DNA from: Prevotella sp.
GTDB lineage: Bacteria; Bacteroidota; Bacteroidia; Bacteroidales; Bacteroidaceae
DNA length: 56,921 nucleotides
Assembly (NCBI GenBank): GCA_017508965.1
Contig: JAFWQT010000176.1
Coordinates: 1-56,921, forward strand
Direction of reading: 5' to 3'
This document shows, piece by piece, positions 17,364 to 27,300 of this stretch. Made by a program: the position numbers and the translations under genes. Below the pieces are notes generated by a model. The model saw only the letters and a list, made by a program, of their open reading frames with translations. It made no database searches and had not been told where the DNA came from. Within the stretch, counting starts at the first letter, position 1, and each line of letters begins with the position of its first letter.

Positions 17364-18848
17364 TTATCCCACAGTCCCCTCCAGTGAAACCGAAAGCAGT
17401 TTCTGAGCCTCAACGGCAAACTCCATCGGCAGTTTCTGCAGCACTTCCTTGGCATAGCCGTTCACAATCAGACCTACGGCCTGTTCGGTGGGAATGCCGC
17501 GCTGGTTGCAATAGAAGAGCTGGTCTTCGCTAATCTTAGACGTAGTGGCCTCGTGCTCGAAGATGGCGGTATCGTTGTGCACATCCATATAGGGGAAGGT
17601 ATGTGCGCCGCAGTCGCTGCCCAGCAGCAGCGAGTCGCACGAACTGTAGTTGCGGGCGTTGTCGGCTGTCGATGCAGCACGCACCAGACCGCGATAGCTG
17701 TTCTGGCTGTGACCGGCCGAGATACCTTTCGAGATGATGGTCGACTTGGTGTTGCGCCCGATATGAATCATCTTCGTTCCGGTGTCGGCCTCCTGATAGT
17801 TGTTCGTCACGGCCACGCTGTAGAACTCTGCCTGCGAGTTGTCGCCACGCAAGACGCACGAGGGATACTTCCACGTGATGGCGCTGCCCGTCTCCACCTG
17901 TGTCCAGGAGAGTTTCGAATCCACGCCGCGCAGGTCGCCGCGCTTAGTCACCAGGTTCAGCACGCCTCCCCTGCCCTGCTCGTCGCCGGGATACCAGTTC
18001 TGCACCGTGGAGTATTTCACTTCGGCGCGGTCCATCACAACGATTTCCACGATGGCCGCATGCAACTGGTTCTCGTCGCGCATCGGAGCAGTACATCCCT
18101 CAAGATAACTGACGTAGGAATCATCGTCGGCTATAATCAGAGTACGCTCGAACTGTCCGGTATTACGCGCATTGATACGGAAATAACTGCTCAGTTCCAT
18201 CGGACAGCGCACGCCTTTGGGGATATAGACGAACGAACCATCGCTAAACACGGCACTGTTCAGTGCTGCGAAGAAATTGTCGCGGTAGGGCACGACGGTG
18301 CCGAGATACTGGCGCACCAGGTCGCCATGCTCCTTGATGGCATCGCCGATGGAACAGAAGATGACGCCCTTCTCACGGAGTTTTTCCTTAAAAGTGGTCT
18401 TCACGCTGACCGAGTCCATGATGGCATCCACGGCAGTGTTGCCGCTCAGTGCCAGCCGCTCTTCCAGCGGAATACCCAATTTGTCGAAAGTCTTCTCCAG
18501 CTCAGGGTCAATCTTTCCGTCCCCTGCAGGCTTCTTGGCCATAGGGTCGGCATAGTAGCTGATGGCCTGATAGTCTATGGGCGGCACATGCACATGTCCC
18601 CAAGTAGGTTCCTTCTGTTCCTGCCAGTAGCGGAACGCCTTCAAGCGGAACTCGAGCATCCACTCGGGTTCCCCTTTCTTAGCAGAGATGAGCCGAACGA
18701 TGTCCTCGTTCAGCCCCTTCTCAATGATTTCAGTATGTACATCCGTGGTGAAACCGAACTCATACTTCTGCTCGGCTATCTGACGGACGTACTCGTTACC
18801 TGCCCCGCCTGTTTCACTTGTGGCGGCAGCAAATTCTTCATTCTTCAC
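17364..18848 (-). CDS. sufB: Fe-S cluster assembly scaffold SufB
   Basis: 494 aa. It contains the SufB landmarks [41 protein letters not shown] split by context, the core [20 protein letters not shown] and the C-terminal [19 protein letters not shown] with [19 protein letters not shown]. SufB carries the nascent Fe-S cluster. It starts 16 nt after infB. The first ~8 residues (MKNEEFAA) and the purine-rich ribosome-binding stretch come from a GTGAAGA repeat (18829-18866), so the repeat appears to have supplied the translation start; family members usually begin nearer to [11 protein letters not shown]. Confidence 0.96.
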   Translation of the reverse strand: MKNEEFAAATSETGGAGNEYVRQIAEQKYEFGFTTDVHTEIIEKGLNEDIVRLISAKKGEPEWMLEFRLKAFRYWQEQKEPTWGHVHVPPIDYQAISYYADPMAKKPAGDGKIDPELEKTFDKLGIPLEERLALSGNTAVDAIMDSVSVKTTFKEKLREKGVIFCSIGDAIKEHGDLVRQYLGTVVPYRDNFFAALNSAVFSDGSFVYIPKGVRCPMELSSYFRINARNTGQFERTLIIADDDSYVSYLEGCTAPMRDENQLHAAIVEIVVMDRAEVKYSTVQNWYPGDEQGRGGVLNLVTKRGDLRGVDSKLSWTQVETGSAITWKYPSCVLRGDNSQAEFYSVAVTNNYQEADTGTKMIHIGRNTKSTIISKGISAGHSQNSYRGLVRAASTADNARNYSSCDSLLLGSDCGAHTFPYMDVHNDTAIFEHEATTSKISEDQLFYCNQRGIPTEQAVGLIVNGYAKEVLQKLPMEFAVEAQKLLSVSLEGTVG

Positions 18849-18866
18849 TCTTCACTTTTCACTTTT
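18829..18866. repeat. GTGAAGA repeat forming the infB-sufB junction
   Basis: Minus-strand reading: AAAGTGAAAAGTGAAGAGTG followed by AAGAATGAAGAATT. It begins at the infB stop, provides a Shine-Dalgarno-like purine tract and includes the sufB ATG at 18848. The same family is present at 12597-12628 and 21779-21811. Confidence 0.7.
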
Positions 18867-21699
18867 ACAGTTTCTGGTCGACCTCAATCTCGGTGAATGT
18901 CTCAATCATGTCACCCACCTGGATATCGTTGAAGTTCACCAGCGAGATACCGCACTCCAGACCGGTTGCCACTTCCTTGGCGTCGTCTTTGTAGCGCTTC
19001 AGGGCTTCGATGTTGGCAGTGTGGACCACAATACCGTCGCGAATAACTCGGGCCTTGTCCTTGTTGTGCACCTTGCCGTCGGTTACCAGACCACCGGCCA
19101 CGGTACCCACCTTCGATATCTTGAACACCTGCTTCACTTCGATCTCGCCAGTCACCTGTTCCTTGATTACCTTGTCGAGCATGCCTTCCATGGTGGACTT
19201 CACCTCGTCGATGGCATCATAGATGATGGAATAGGTGTTGATTTCCACGCCTTCGCGCTCGGCAGCCTTGCGGGCTTCGGCAGAAGGACGAACCTGGAAA
19301 CCTACGATAATGGCTTGTGAAGCCGATGCCAGCATCACGTCGTTCTCGCTGATCTGACCGACTGCCTTCGAGATGACGTTCACCTGTACCTTTTCCGTAG
19401 AGAGCTTGATGAACGAATCGCTCAGGGCCTCGATACTACCATCGGTGTCACCCTTCACGATGATGTTCAGTTCGTGGAACTCACCCAGGGCAAAGCGGTG
19501 CGACAGCTCGTCGAGACCAAGGGTCTTCGTCGTGCGCAGACTCTGCTCGCGCTGCAACTGCAGACGCTTGTTGGTAATCTCGCGGGCCTCCTGCTCGGTC
19601 TCCATCACATGGAAGGTGTCGCCAGCCGTGGGGGCACCGTTCAGACCGAGGATAATGGCGGGCTCTGCCGGACCGGCTTTCTCGATGCGCTGGTTACGCT
19701 CGTTGAACATAGCCTTGATACGTCCGTAGCTGGTTCCTGCCAGCACCACGTCGCCCACTTTCAGCGTACCGTTGCTCACCAGCACCGTAGAGACATAGCC
19801 GCGACCCTTGTCGAGCGACGACTCGATGATGCTTCCCGTAGCCTTGCGGTTGGGGTTGGCTTTCAGGTCGAGCATTTCAGCCTCGAGCAGGACCTTCTCC
19901 AGCAGGTCGTCGACACCTATGCCTTTCTTGGCAGATATCTCCTGGCACTGGTACTTACCACCCCACTCTTCCACGAGCAGGTTCATGTTGGCCAGGTCCT
20001 CGCGAATCTTGTCGGGGTTGGCGCCGGGCTTATCAATCTTGTTGATGGCAAACACCATCGGCACATTGGCAGCCTGGGCATGGGCGATGGCCTCCTTGGT
20101 GGTGGGCATCACGGAGTCGTCGGCTGCGATGATGATGATGGCAATATCCGTCACCTGGGCACCACGGGCACGCATGGCGGTGAAAGCCTCATGACCCGGC
20201 GTGTCGAGGAACGTAATCTTACGACCGTCGGAAAGCGTCACGTTGTAGGCACCGATATGCTGCGTGATACCACCAGCCTCACCGGCAATCACGTTCGTGT
20301 TGCGGATATGGTCGAGCAGCGAGGTCTTACCGTGGTCCACATGACCCATCACCGTGACGATGGGCGCACGCGTGACGAGGTCGTTCTCGTCGTCTTCTTC
20401 CTCGGTGATGGCGTTCTGCACCTCAGCACTGACGTATTCGGTCTTGAACCCGAACTCGTCGGCAACGATATTGATGGTCTCGGCATCCAGACGCTGGTTG
20501 ATACTCACCATGATGCCGATTGACATGCAGGTACCGATGACCTGGTTCACGCCGACGTTCATCATCGTGGCAAGCTCGGAAACCGTCACAAACTCGGTCA
20601 GCTTCAGCACCTTGCTCTCGGCCGATGCTGCAGCCTGCTGTTCGGCCAGCTGCTCCTGAACGGCCTCGCGCTTCTCCTTACGGTACTTGGCACCCTTCTT
20701 GTTCTGGTTCTGCTTGTTGGTCAGACGGGCCAGCGTCTCCTTTACCTGACGAGCTACTGCCTCGTCGTCCACCTCCAGCGGCTTCTGGTTGCGCTTCTTG
20801 TTCTTCTTATTGGCATTCTTGCCGCCCTGCTGCTGGTTGTTGGCATTATTGTTGTTCTTGCCGCCACCCTGCTGCTTGCCTGAGGCCTGCTTGCTGGCAG
20901 CCTCGATGTCGACGCGCTCGTTGCGGATGCGCTGGCGCTTCTTCTTGGCGCCGTTTGCCTGGGCAGCCTTTTCCTCGCGCTCCTTGCGGCGCTCTTCCTT
21001 CGACTTTTTCTTCGGACGGGTGCTCTGATTCAGCGAGTCAAGGTCAATCTTGCCCAGCACATTCACCTTCGGAGCGGCTTTCTTCTCGCTCTTCAGCGTG
21101 AACACCTCCGGAGCCGACGGCTTGGCCTCCTCCGCAGTTTCCTCAGGCGCAGCAGTCTCTTCCTGCTGTGCCACGGGCTGTTCGTCCTTTGGCTGCTCCA
21201 CGGCCTTAGGCTCGGCCTTCACTTCGGGCTCAACCTTCGGCTCGGCTTTCGGTTCCTCTTTTGCAGGCTGGGCATTCACCTCGGCCTTCGGTTCTTCTTT
21301 CACTGGCTTCGGGCTGACGGCAGCAGCCTTCGGCTCTTCCTCCTTGGGTTTCTCTGCAGGCTTCGCAGCTTCGGCGGGTTTCTTGCCCAGACTGTCCAGG
21401 TCAATCTTGCCTAACGGCTTATATTGCTGGGCCTTGGTCTCGGTCGCCGTCGTAGCCTTCTGAGGCTCCGCAGGCTTCTTCTTCTCCTTCGGATGCTTCT
21501 GGAAAAGCTTCTCAGCCTGGGTGCGCACCTCCTTGTCTTTCTGGAACTGTTCGCGCAGCGCATTATACTGGTCGTCGTTCAGCTTGAAGCTCAAGTCGGC
21601 TCTCACCTCGCCCAAGTGGCTCTTCTTCTCTAGGAATTCAACTGCCGTCTGAAGTCCTATGTTCAATTCACGGATTGCTTTATTTAATCTTATACTCAT
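18865..21699 (-). CDS. infB: translation initiation factor IF-2
   Basis: 944 aa. The short IF2_N motif ([20 protein letters not shown]) starts the protein. Residues about 65-330 are a low-complexity, charged linker with repeated KAEPK/EEPKAE and N/Q/K/R-rich stretches. A second IF2_N-like segment ([19 protein letters not shown]) precedes the GTPase domain: G1 GHVDHGKT at about 452-459, [13 protein letters not shown]3 DTPGHEAF, G4 NKID. Domains II-IV follow. IF-2 delivers initiator tRNA to the 30S subunit. The gene is part of the rimP-nusA-infB run common in bacteria, here continuing into suf genes. Confidence 0.98.
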   Translation of the reverse strand: MSIRLNKAIRELNIGLQTAVEFLEKKSHLGEVRADLSFKLNDDQYNALREQFQKDKEVRTQAEKLFQKHPKEKKKPAEPQKATTATETKAQQYKPLGKIDLDSLGKKPAEAAKPAEKPKEEEPKAAAVSPKPVKEEPKAEVNAQPAKEEPKAEPKVEPEVKAEPKAVEQPKDEQPVAQQEETAAPEETAEEAKPSAPEVFTLKSEKKAAPKVNVLGKIDLDSLNQSTRPKKKSKEERRKEREEKAAQANGAKKKRQRIRNERVDIEAASKQASGKQQGGGKNNNNANNQQQGGKNANKKNKKRNQKPLEVDDEAVARQVKETLARLTNKQNQNKKGAKYRKEKREAVQEQLAEQQAAASAESKVLKLTEFVTVSELATMMNVGVNQVIGTCMSIGIMVSINQRLDAETINIVADEFGFKTEYVSAEVQNAITEEEDDENDLVTRAPIVTVMGHVDHGKTSLLDHIRNTNVIAGEAGGITQHIGAYNVTLSDGRKITFLDTPGHEAFTAMRARGAQVTDIAIIIIAADDSVMPTTKEAIAHAQAANVPMVFAINKIDKPGANPDKIREDLANMNLLVEEWGGKYQCQEISAKKGIGVDDLLEKVLLEAEMLDLKANPNRKATGSIIESSLDKGRGYVSTVLVSNGTLKVGDVVLAGTSYGRIKAMFNERNQRIEKAGPAEPAIILGLNGAPTAGDTFHVMETEQEAREITNKRLQLQREQSLRTTKTLGLDELSHRFALGEFHELNIIVKGDTDGSIEALSDSFIKLSTEKVQVNVISKAVGQISENDVMLASASQAIIVGFQVRPSAEARKAAEREGVEINTYSIIYDAIDEVKSTMEGMLDKVIKEQVTGEIEVKQVFKISKVGTVAGGLVTDGKVHNKDKARVIRDGIVVHTANIEALKRYKDDAKEVATGLECGISLVNFNDIQVGDMIETFTEIEVDQKL

Positions 21700-21735
21700 T
21701 AACTCTCTAATATAATTCTAAAATTTTTAAATTCC

Positions 21736-21811
21736 AGGTTTCAAGTTTCAGGTTTCAATCTATCTGAGCGATAGCAAATTCTTCACTCTTCACTTTTCAC
21801 TCTTCACTTAA
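21736..21811. repeat. short repeats between nusA and infB
   Basis: 21739-21757 is a TTTCAAGTTTCAGGTTTCAA tandem repeat; 21779-21811 is a GTGAAGA-family repeat (plus strand TTCACTCTTCACTTTTCACT) that runs into the nusA stop codon. Both lie in the 108-nt spacer. Confidence 0.6.
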
Positions 21812-23067
21812 CTCTCAAACTCTGCCTTCAGCACGTTGAGCACCTGGTCGACAGTCTCTTCCTCGAGGTCGGCTTTCTCCACCAGCATCTCACGCGGAGC
21901 GTTAAGCACCTGCTTGGCGGTGTCGAGACCGATAGCCTTGATAGAGTCGATGACCCACTGGTCGATCTCGTCGGAGAACTCGTCCAGATAGATATCCTCG
22001 TCGGCATCTTCTTCGCTCACCTCACGGAACACGTCGATAGTATAGCCGGTCAGCATACTGGCCAGCTTGATGTTCAGACCGCCACGGCCGATGGCCAACG
22101 AAACCTCCTCGGGCTGCAGATATACCTCGGCCTTGTGGTTTTCCTCGTCGATCGAGATGCTCGACACCTTGGCCGGGCTCAGGGCGCGCTGCACAAACAG
22201 CTTCGTGTTGGCCGTATAGTTGATCACGTCGATGTTCTCGTTGTTCAGCTCGCGCACAATGCCATGCACACGGCTACCCTTCACACCAACGCAGGCTCCC
22301 ACGGGGTCGATGCGCTCGTCGTAGCTCTCAACGGCAATCTTGGCACGTTCGCCCGGCATGCGGGCAATGCGCTTGATAGTGATCAGACCGTCGGCAATCT
22401 CGGGAACCTCGGCCTCGAGCAGGCGCTCAAGGAACACCGGACTGGTACGACTGAGGATAATCTTCGGGTTGTTGTTCTCGTTGTCAACGCGATGGATGAC
22501 GGCACGTACCGTCTCGCCCTTGTGGTACTGGTCGTTAGGAATCTGCTCACTCTTGGGCAGGATGAGTTCGTTGTTCTCATCGTCAACCAGCAGCACCTCG
22601 CGCTTCCACACCTGATAGACCTCGCCCGAGACAACCTGTCCCACGCGGTCCTTGTACTTGTTGTAGAGCGAGTCGTGAACCAGTTCCAGCACTTTCGAAG
22701 CCAGTGTCTGACGCAGGTTCAAGATAGCACGGCGACCGAACTTGGCAAAGTCCACGCGCTCCGACACTTCCTCGCCCACCTCGTAGTCGTCCTCAATCTT
22801 CTGGGCGTCCGACAGCGAAATCTGCTTGTTCTCGTCCTCCACTTCACCGTCGGCCACGACCATACGGTTGCGATAAATCTCAAAATCGCCCTTGTCAGGG
22901 TTCACAATGACGTCGAAGTTCTCGTCCGAACCGAAAATCTTGGCGATAACGTTGCGGAAGCTCTCCTCCAGAACGCTCACCAGCGTGGTGCGGTCGATGT
23001 TCTTGTCCTGTGTAAAATCCTTGAAGGCGTCGAGCATGCTAATGCTCTCTTCTTTCTTAATTGCCAT
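21808..23067 (-). CDS. nusA: transcription termination/antitermination factor NusA
   Basis: 419 aa. The NusA N-terminal domain (LVSVLEESFRNVIAKIFG) is followed by an S1 domain (RVGQVVSGEVYQVWKREVLL) and two KH domains (KIAVESYDERIDPVGACVG with GSRVHGIVRELNNENIDVI, then LAIGRGGLNIKLASMLTGY). A short acidic C-terminal tail follows; the E. coli-type acidic repeats are absent, as usual outside Proteobacteria. NusA controls pausing and termination of RNA polymerase. It starts 61 nt after rimP. Confidence 0.97.
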   Translation of the reverse strand: MAIKKEESISMLDAFKDFTQDKNIDRTTLVSVLEESFRNVIAKIFGSDENFDVIVNPDKGDFEIYRNRMVVADGEVEDENKQISLSDAQKIEDDYEVGEEVSERVDFAKFGRRAILNLRQTLASKVLELVHDSLYNKYKDRVGQVVSGEVYQVWKREVLLVDDENNELILPKSEQIPNDQYHKGETVRAVIHRVDNENNNPKIILSRTSPVFLERLLEAEVPEIADGLITIKRIARMPGERAKIAVESYDERIDPVGACVGVKGSRVHGIVRELNNENIDVINYTANTKLFVQRALSPAKVSSISIDEENHKAEVYLQPEEVSLAIGRGGLNIKLASMLTGYTIDVFREVSEEDADEDIYLDEFSDEIDQWVIDSIKAIGLDTAKQVLNAPREMLVEKADLEEETVDQVLNVLKAEFES

Positions 23068-23102
23068 TTCTTATATTTTTTATTATTATTGTTTCTATCA
23101 GA

Positions 23103-23128
23103 AGTCCCCCTCGGGGGATAGAGGGGGG
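23103..23128. repeat. C/G-run palindrome between rimP and nusA
   Basis: AGTCCCCCTCGGGGGATAGA followed by GGGGGG; CCCCCTCGGGGG forms a stem. It directly abuts the rimP stop and belongs to the repeat family of 9411-9508. Confidence 0.6.
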
Positions 23129-23596
23129 TTACTTAAACGAAATCAAATACTTGCAGTATTTCACCGTATCCATCGAGAACTGGTAGTCCTTGTCCTGAAG
23201 CTGGGGACGCTTCTTACCTTCCTCCTTCACTTTCTCCTGGACGGTCACCGTGAAGTCGCGTCCGTCGACGCCCTTCAGCACGCCCTTGTATTTCTTTCCG
23301 TCAGCATCCAGCACTTCCACTTCCTTTCCCACGAAGTTCACATACTGCTGGGCAACTTTAAACGGCTGTCCAAGACCTGCCGAGCCAACTTCCAGTTCAA
23401 AGTCTTCAGCCTCGCGGTCGAGATGATCCTCAATGAATCGGCTCAGCTCCACACAGTCTTCAATCCACACCCCGTCGGCATGGTCAATCTCCACTACAAT
23501 CTTGTTGTCACGGCTGATTTCAATGTCCACGAGGAAATAGTCCTTACCCTCGAGCCACTGGTCAACCAAATTCTTTACAATGTTTTTATCTGTCAT
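23129..23596 (-). CDS. rimP: ribosome maturation factor RimP
   Basis: 155 aa. Matches the two-domain RimP layout: N-terminal domain with YFLVDIEISRDNKIVVEIDH and DCVELSRFIEDHLDREAEDF, the conserved ELEVGSAGLGQPFKVAQQY (usually EVSSPGLDRPL), then a C-terminal SH3-like domain (GKEVEVLDADGKKYKGVLKG). It helps 30S maturation. It is the first gene of the rimP-nusA-infB-sufBCDS operon, 62 nt downstream of the promoter's -7 box. Confidence 0.95.
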   Translation of the reverse strand: MTDKNIVKNLVDQWLEGKDYFLVDIEISRDNKIVVEIDHADGVWIEDCVELSRFIEDHLDREAEDFELEVGSAGLGQPFKVAQQYVNFVGKEVEVLDADGKKYKGVLKGVDGRDFTVTVQEKVKEEGKKRPQLQDKDYQFSMDTVKYCKYLISFK

Positions 23597-23618
23597 ATAA
23601 CTTTAGAATAAATAAAAT

Positions 23619-23640
23619 GTGGAACTCTTGCGAGTCCCAC
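23619..23640 (-). promoter_or_regulatory. leader hairpin of the rimP operon
   Basis: GTGGGACTC-GCAA-GAGTTCCAC on the minus strand forms a 9-bp stem with a tetraloop (one G-U pair), directly after the predicted transcription start and before rimP, followed by ATTTTATTT. It may stabilise the 5' end or attenuate. Confidence 0.5.
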
Positions 23641-23657
23641 ATTCCACTGAACGGGTG

Positions 23658-23689
23658 CAAAGATACTAACTTTTCCCGAACCTTGCAAA
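23658..23689 (-). promoter_or_regulatory. promoter of the rimP-nusA-infB-suf operon
   Basis: On the minus strand, TTTG (23689-23686), 20 nt, TATCTTTG (23665-23658): a full match to the Bacteroidota -33/-7 promoter with the same 20-nt spacer seen at the tRNA and LiaF-like promoters. Confidence 0.75.
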
Positions 23690-23756
23690 CATTTCACACA
23701 TTTTCTTTAAATAAATATGCTTTTACGTTAAAATGAAAAAGCAAAAGAGCTAAAAC

Positions 23757-23840
23757 CTTTCCCTTTAGCCTTATCTTCAACCGCGAAGAACGAACTTTTT
23801 TGTAAGATTTTTGTAGATTTTCGTCCATAGATGAATAGGG
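23757..23840 (+). repeat. ~80-bp direct repeat, left copy (flanks cassette A)
   Basis: Starts CTTTCCCTTTAGCCTTATC; by hand alignment 69 of 80 positions (from 23761) match the copy at 28953-29032 without gaps, and the first 27 nt (from 23757) are identical. It lies upstream of the large gene at 24383. Confidence 0.8.
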
Positions 23841-24059
23841 TGCCGAGTAGTTATTTCCCGTTTAAATATAGTTGTCATTTTTAATTGCTCGTAGCGAAAG
23901 GTTAATTTTTGACAAAATTACAAAGTAATCAGAAGAACGATTCATTTCTTCTTTTTGTCATTTTTACAATCGCAACTTACAATCTGATTGATATTTAACG
24001 AAAAATGTTAAAATCTTAAATTTTTCTGATATTTTTACTAATTATTTGATTTATTTTAT

Positions 24060-24382
24060 TACATTTGCATCGGAATATGTACAGATGCTTCAGAGGATGA
24101 TAAAGGCACATAAAAAATCGGACACTATTTGGATTCAATAACTATGTAGCAACTATATAAAAAGATGAAGACAAAACGACAAAACGAAAAAGGGCATTGT
24201 GCGACTGAGAGACGCACGATGGCCAATCATGTTGAGCCGTAGCATTACCCTACGACTGGAACCCACTGGCGAATTCCGTTCCCACAGGAACTCTTCCCAG
24301 TTCTCTTATATAGTAAGGTATATGAAAAATACGAAGAAAAAACTTAGTTTGAAGAAAATAAAAACCAAAATTTAATGCGAAT
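24060..24382 (+). promoter_or_regulatory. promoter and long structured leader of cassette A
   Basis: TACATTTG at 24060-24067 is a -7 box match with a poor -33. About 310 nt of leader follow. It contains a 25-codon ORF (24165-24242, MKTKRQNEKGHCATERRTMA then NHVEP) whose stop codon lies in the stem CGTAG-CATTACC-CTACG (24238-24254), and a second hairpin GTTCC-CACA-GGAAC (24278-24291) framed by CTGG/CCCAG. This looks like a structured 5' leader. I see nothing definite in 23841-24059, which is very A/T-rich. Confidence 0.4.
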
Positions 24383-27300
24383 ATGAAAAAGAGATTAATT
24401 AACAAAACACTTAGCAGGTGGATTCTGTTGTTACTAATGCTAGTAACGGGAACCACACAAGGTGTTGCTCAGAATGTGACAATCAGTCCAACTACGGGTA
24501 ATCTGGTTCAAGTTCTGTCAACTCCAGGTGAAACAGGTTATGCGGCAGGATTTGCAGCTTTCTGGCGCCATGAACAGCTGCCTTTGACAATGACCGTGGC
24601 CGATGTGGATGATGTAACAGAATCAGGAGAGTGTCTCACCCCGACCTGTGCCATTTCAGATTATGATCGTAATGGCGGGTACAGGAGACTGATTCTTGCG
24701 GGCGGTACGATGCCTACTTACATGATTGTGTCATTGCCCAAAGGTTATCGCATCACTGGTTACAAGATTGTATTAAGAAACGATTTGGGTACCAGTAACG
24801 TTAGTAACTCAACAACCCGGTTTACTCTTACGGATAACACGTTGTATTTCTACGAAGTGGATCCCTGGACCACCGGTTCCACGAATTACAGAGATGCTTC
24901 GCTCTCTACATATAAAGAAGTCGCTAAAGCCTCAGATGGAACAACTGCTATCAATGTTGGTACAGCCTCTAATCCAGGCGGAAGTGATTATGGCAAAGAG
25001 TATACTATAGAGCGTTATAGTAAAGCAGAAGATGGCAGTGATATGAGCAACCAACTCTATTTCAGATTGACCAAGATCTTTAATCAAAAATATTATGGTA
25101 TCAGTATCAAGTCGTTTGAAATCTTCTTCACAGCGAAAGGAACCTTTACGGCTGAAGGTGCGCCTTCATCAATAAATCCTACCGCTGTGAGTGTGCTTCC
25201 TGTGGCATTCAACACGAATAAGACTGATATCGGTGGACTTAAGCCAACAACAAAAGACGGTCAGACTTTCTATACTTACAACTATAGAAAAGTAACCGAT
25301 CTTCTTGCCTTCAACTATCTGTATCAGGAAGACGCCCTCAAAGAAGATGCTGAAGGGAAAAAGTATCCTGAAGAAGGTGTCGCTGGGATTACTAAGAAAA
25401 TCCATCAGGTTGAAAATGGAGGTAAGAAGTATTTCGGTTTGAAGAATGGAGTTTATTATATGGAAACACCTGTTACGGTGACCAATTCTTCTGGTGAAGA
25501 ATCTCCTATCGGCTACCGTATTGTAGGAGCTAAGATAAACTATGCTTATGGGGCAGATCAGCAAGGTACAGCTGCAAAAACAGTTGATTGTATTAAATTT
25601 GTCGACCCATCTACTCATAAGGAATATTATTTGAATGCCGACGGAACCTACCAAACAACGCCAGTAGAGTGGACGGCTGATGCCAATGGCATTCACAGTG
25701 GAGACGCTTATCTTGCCTATATGGCTACAGGATATGGAACGAGTACGATTTACAGGCTCACCGTAGGAACAAGTTCTTCTTCAAATAAGTTAACTGTGAA
25801 TGATATCCATGATGGGTATATTCGCCCGAATATTACAATTGGTCAAGATGGTGCTGCTAGCGGTGAACATTATCTCATTGGTTTAGCCTCATCTACGGCA
25901 AGACCGCCTTTTGAGCAATTAAATAATAATCCACGTGACGATCATTATAATGCAAACCTCAGGGCTACATGGACTACTGCAACAATACCTGCTACTTCTC
26001 CCTTTGTGGCTGAGGAGTATCAAATAAAAGTTTATGATTATAAAAAAGGTAAGACTGTTCAAAAAACCATTGACGTAACAAGTGGAACAACAGACTCGTA
26101 TGATCTTGGCATACTGAACAATGATGCGATCAAGTTCGAAATTGCAGGTGTGGATGGATCCAATGGATTGGCTCTCGTGACTGTTGACCTGACCTTGCAG
26201 GCTCTCAATCCTTATATCAATAGTATGGAAATCGTCTGTCATGATGGCGATGATAATGATCCAACAAAGCCCAGGACGATGGAAATGAGTCAGACATTCA
26301 CCAACGATGACTTCTCAGTGAGTGGTGGTGTCTTCGAATTCTATGTGCCCGAAAGGTATGCCAATGAAAACCTGACTTTTACCTTCTCTAACCTCTACAG
26401 TACAGACGGTGATGAAACTTATCCCAATGGAAAAGGTGCGGCCCGCTACTCTTTTGTAACATCAGATTATTTTGAGAATTTTGATGGCTATGGTGGTGAC
26501 GATGGACTATACTCTACTAGCTATGACCCGGAATCAACGGCAGCTCCGTTTAGATATGAGGACAAGGCGTTTACAGCCGTGGCAGGTAACAACTTCTTCA
26601 AGTTCAACAATGCCGATGAACTTAATAGCAGTAGCACAGGTACTCATCCTGATCACTTGATAGAGTATCCGTTTACGGTGTCGAAATATTTGGCTTCAAC
26701 GGGCAGTCCCACAGGCGAAGGAACATTCACCCAGAATGAATTTGTAGATGTGATTCTTAATGCGAGTGGAATTGCAAATACTGCAACCGTTAAGAATTCA
26801 GGTATCTTCTATGTGTTCACAGCTGATGAAACACGCTATAACATTGCAAAGACGACAGCCTGGGAGCACCGCTACTACGCATTCTACCGTATGGATATCA
26901 ACTTGAAGGCCATGACTTATCATTCAAAACTTGAATGGGAGAAAATCTATGACGCAACCTGCTATAACAAGGATGGAGCCGATGCAGAAGACAGCATGTG
27001 GGGACTCACACTCAAAACTGTTGCAAGTGCTAATTCTACTGAAGAGGTAGAAGGTTTCCTCACTACCGTTGAAATTGACAATGCCATAACTGCAGCACTT
27101 GAAGCAGAAGGTGACAATCATCCGACATCTACCGACCAGATTCTCTACGTCGATGCCAGCAATCTGAAGTCAGTTGTCGCTATTCAAGGCGCTGGTGGCC
27201 TTCCAATGGAGACTCTTAAGGCCAGGTTCGCTCCGAACGTCTTGTTCTATCTGCCAGAGAACTCAACTTCCACGCTTGATAACTTTGCATATAAACAAGA

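Noticed and set aside
17553-18896. 447-codon open frame opposite sufB, and similar long frames opposite infB, nusA, SusC and HTCS
   Set aside because: They lie fully antisense to well-conserved genes, have biased composition and no recognisable domain; they are by-products of codon bias.
24250-24456. 68-codon minus-strand ORF in the leader of cassette A
   Set aside because: Overlaps the start of the large gene, no ribosome-binding site or promoter, and hydrophobic pattern that mirrors the complementary signal-peptide region.
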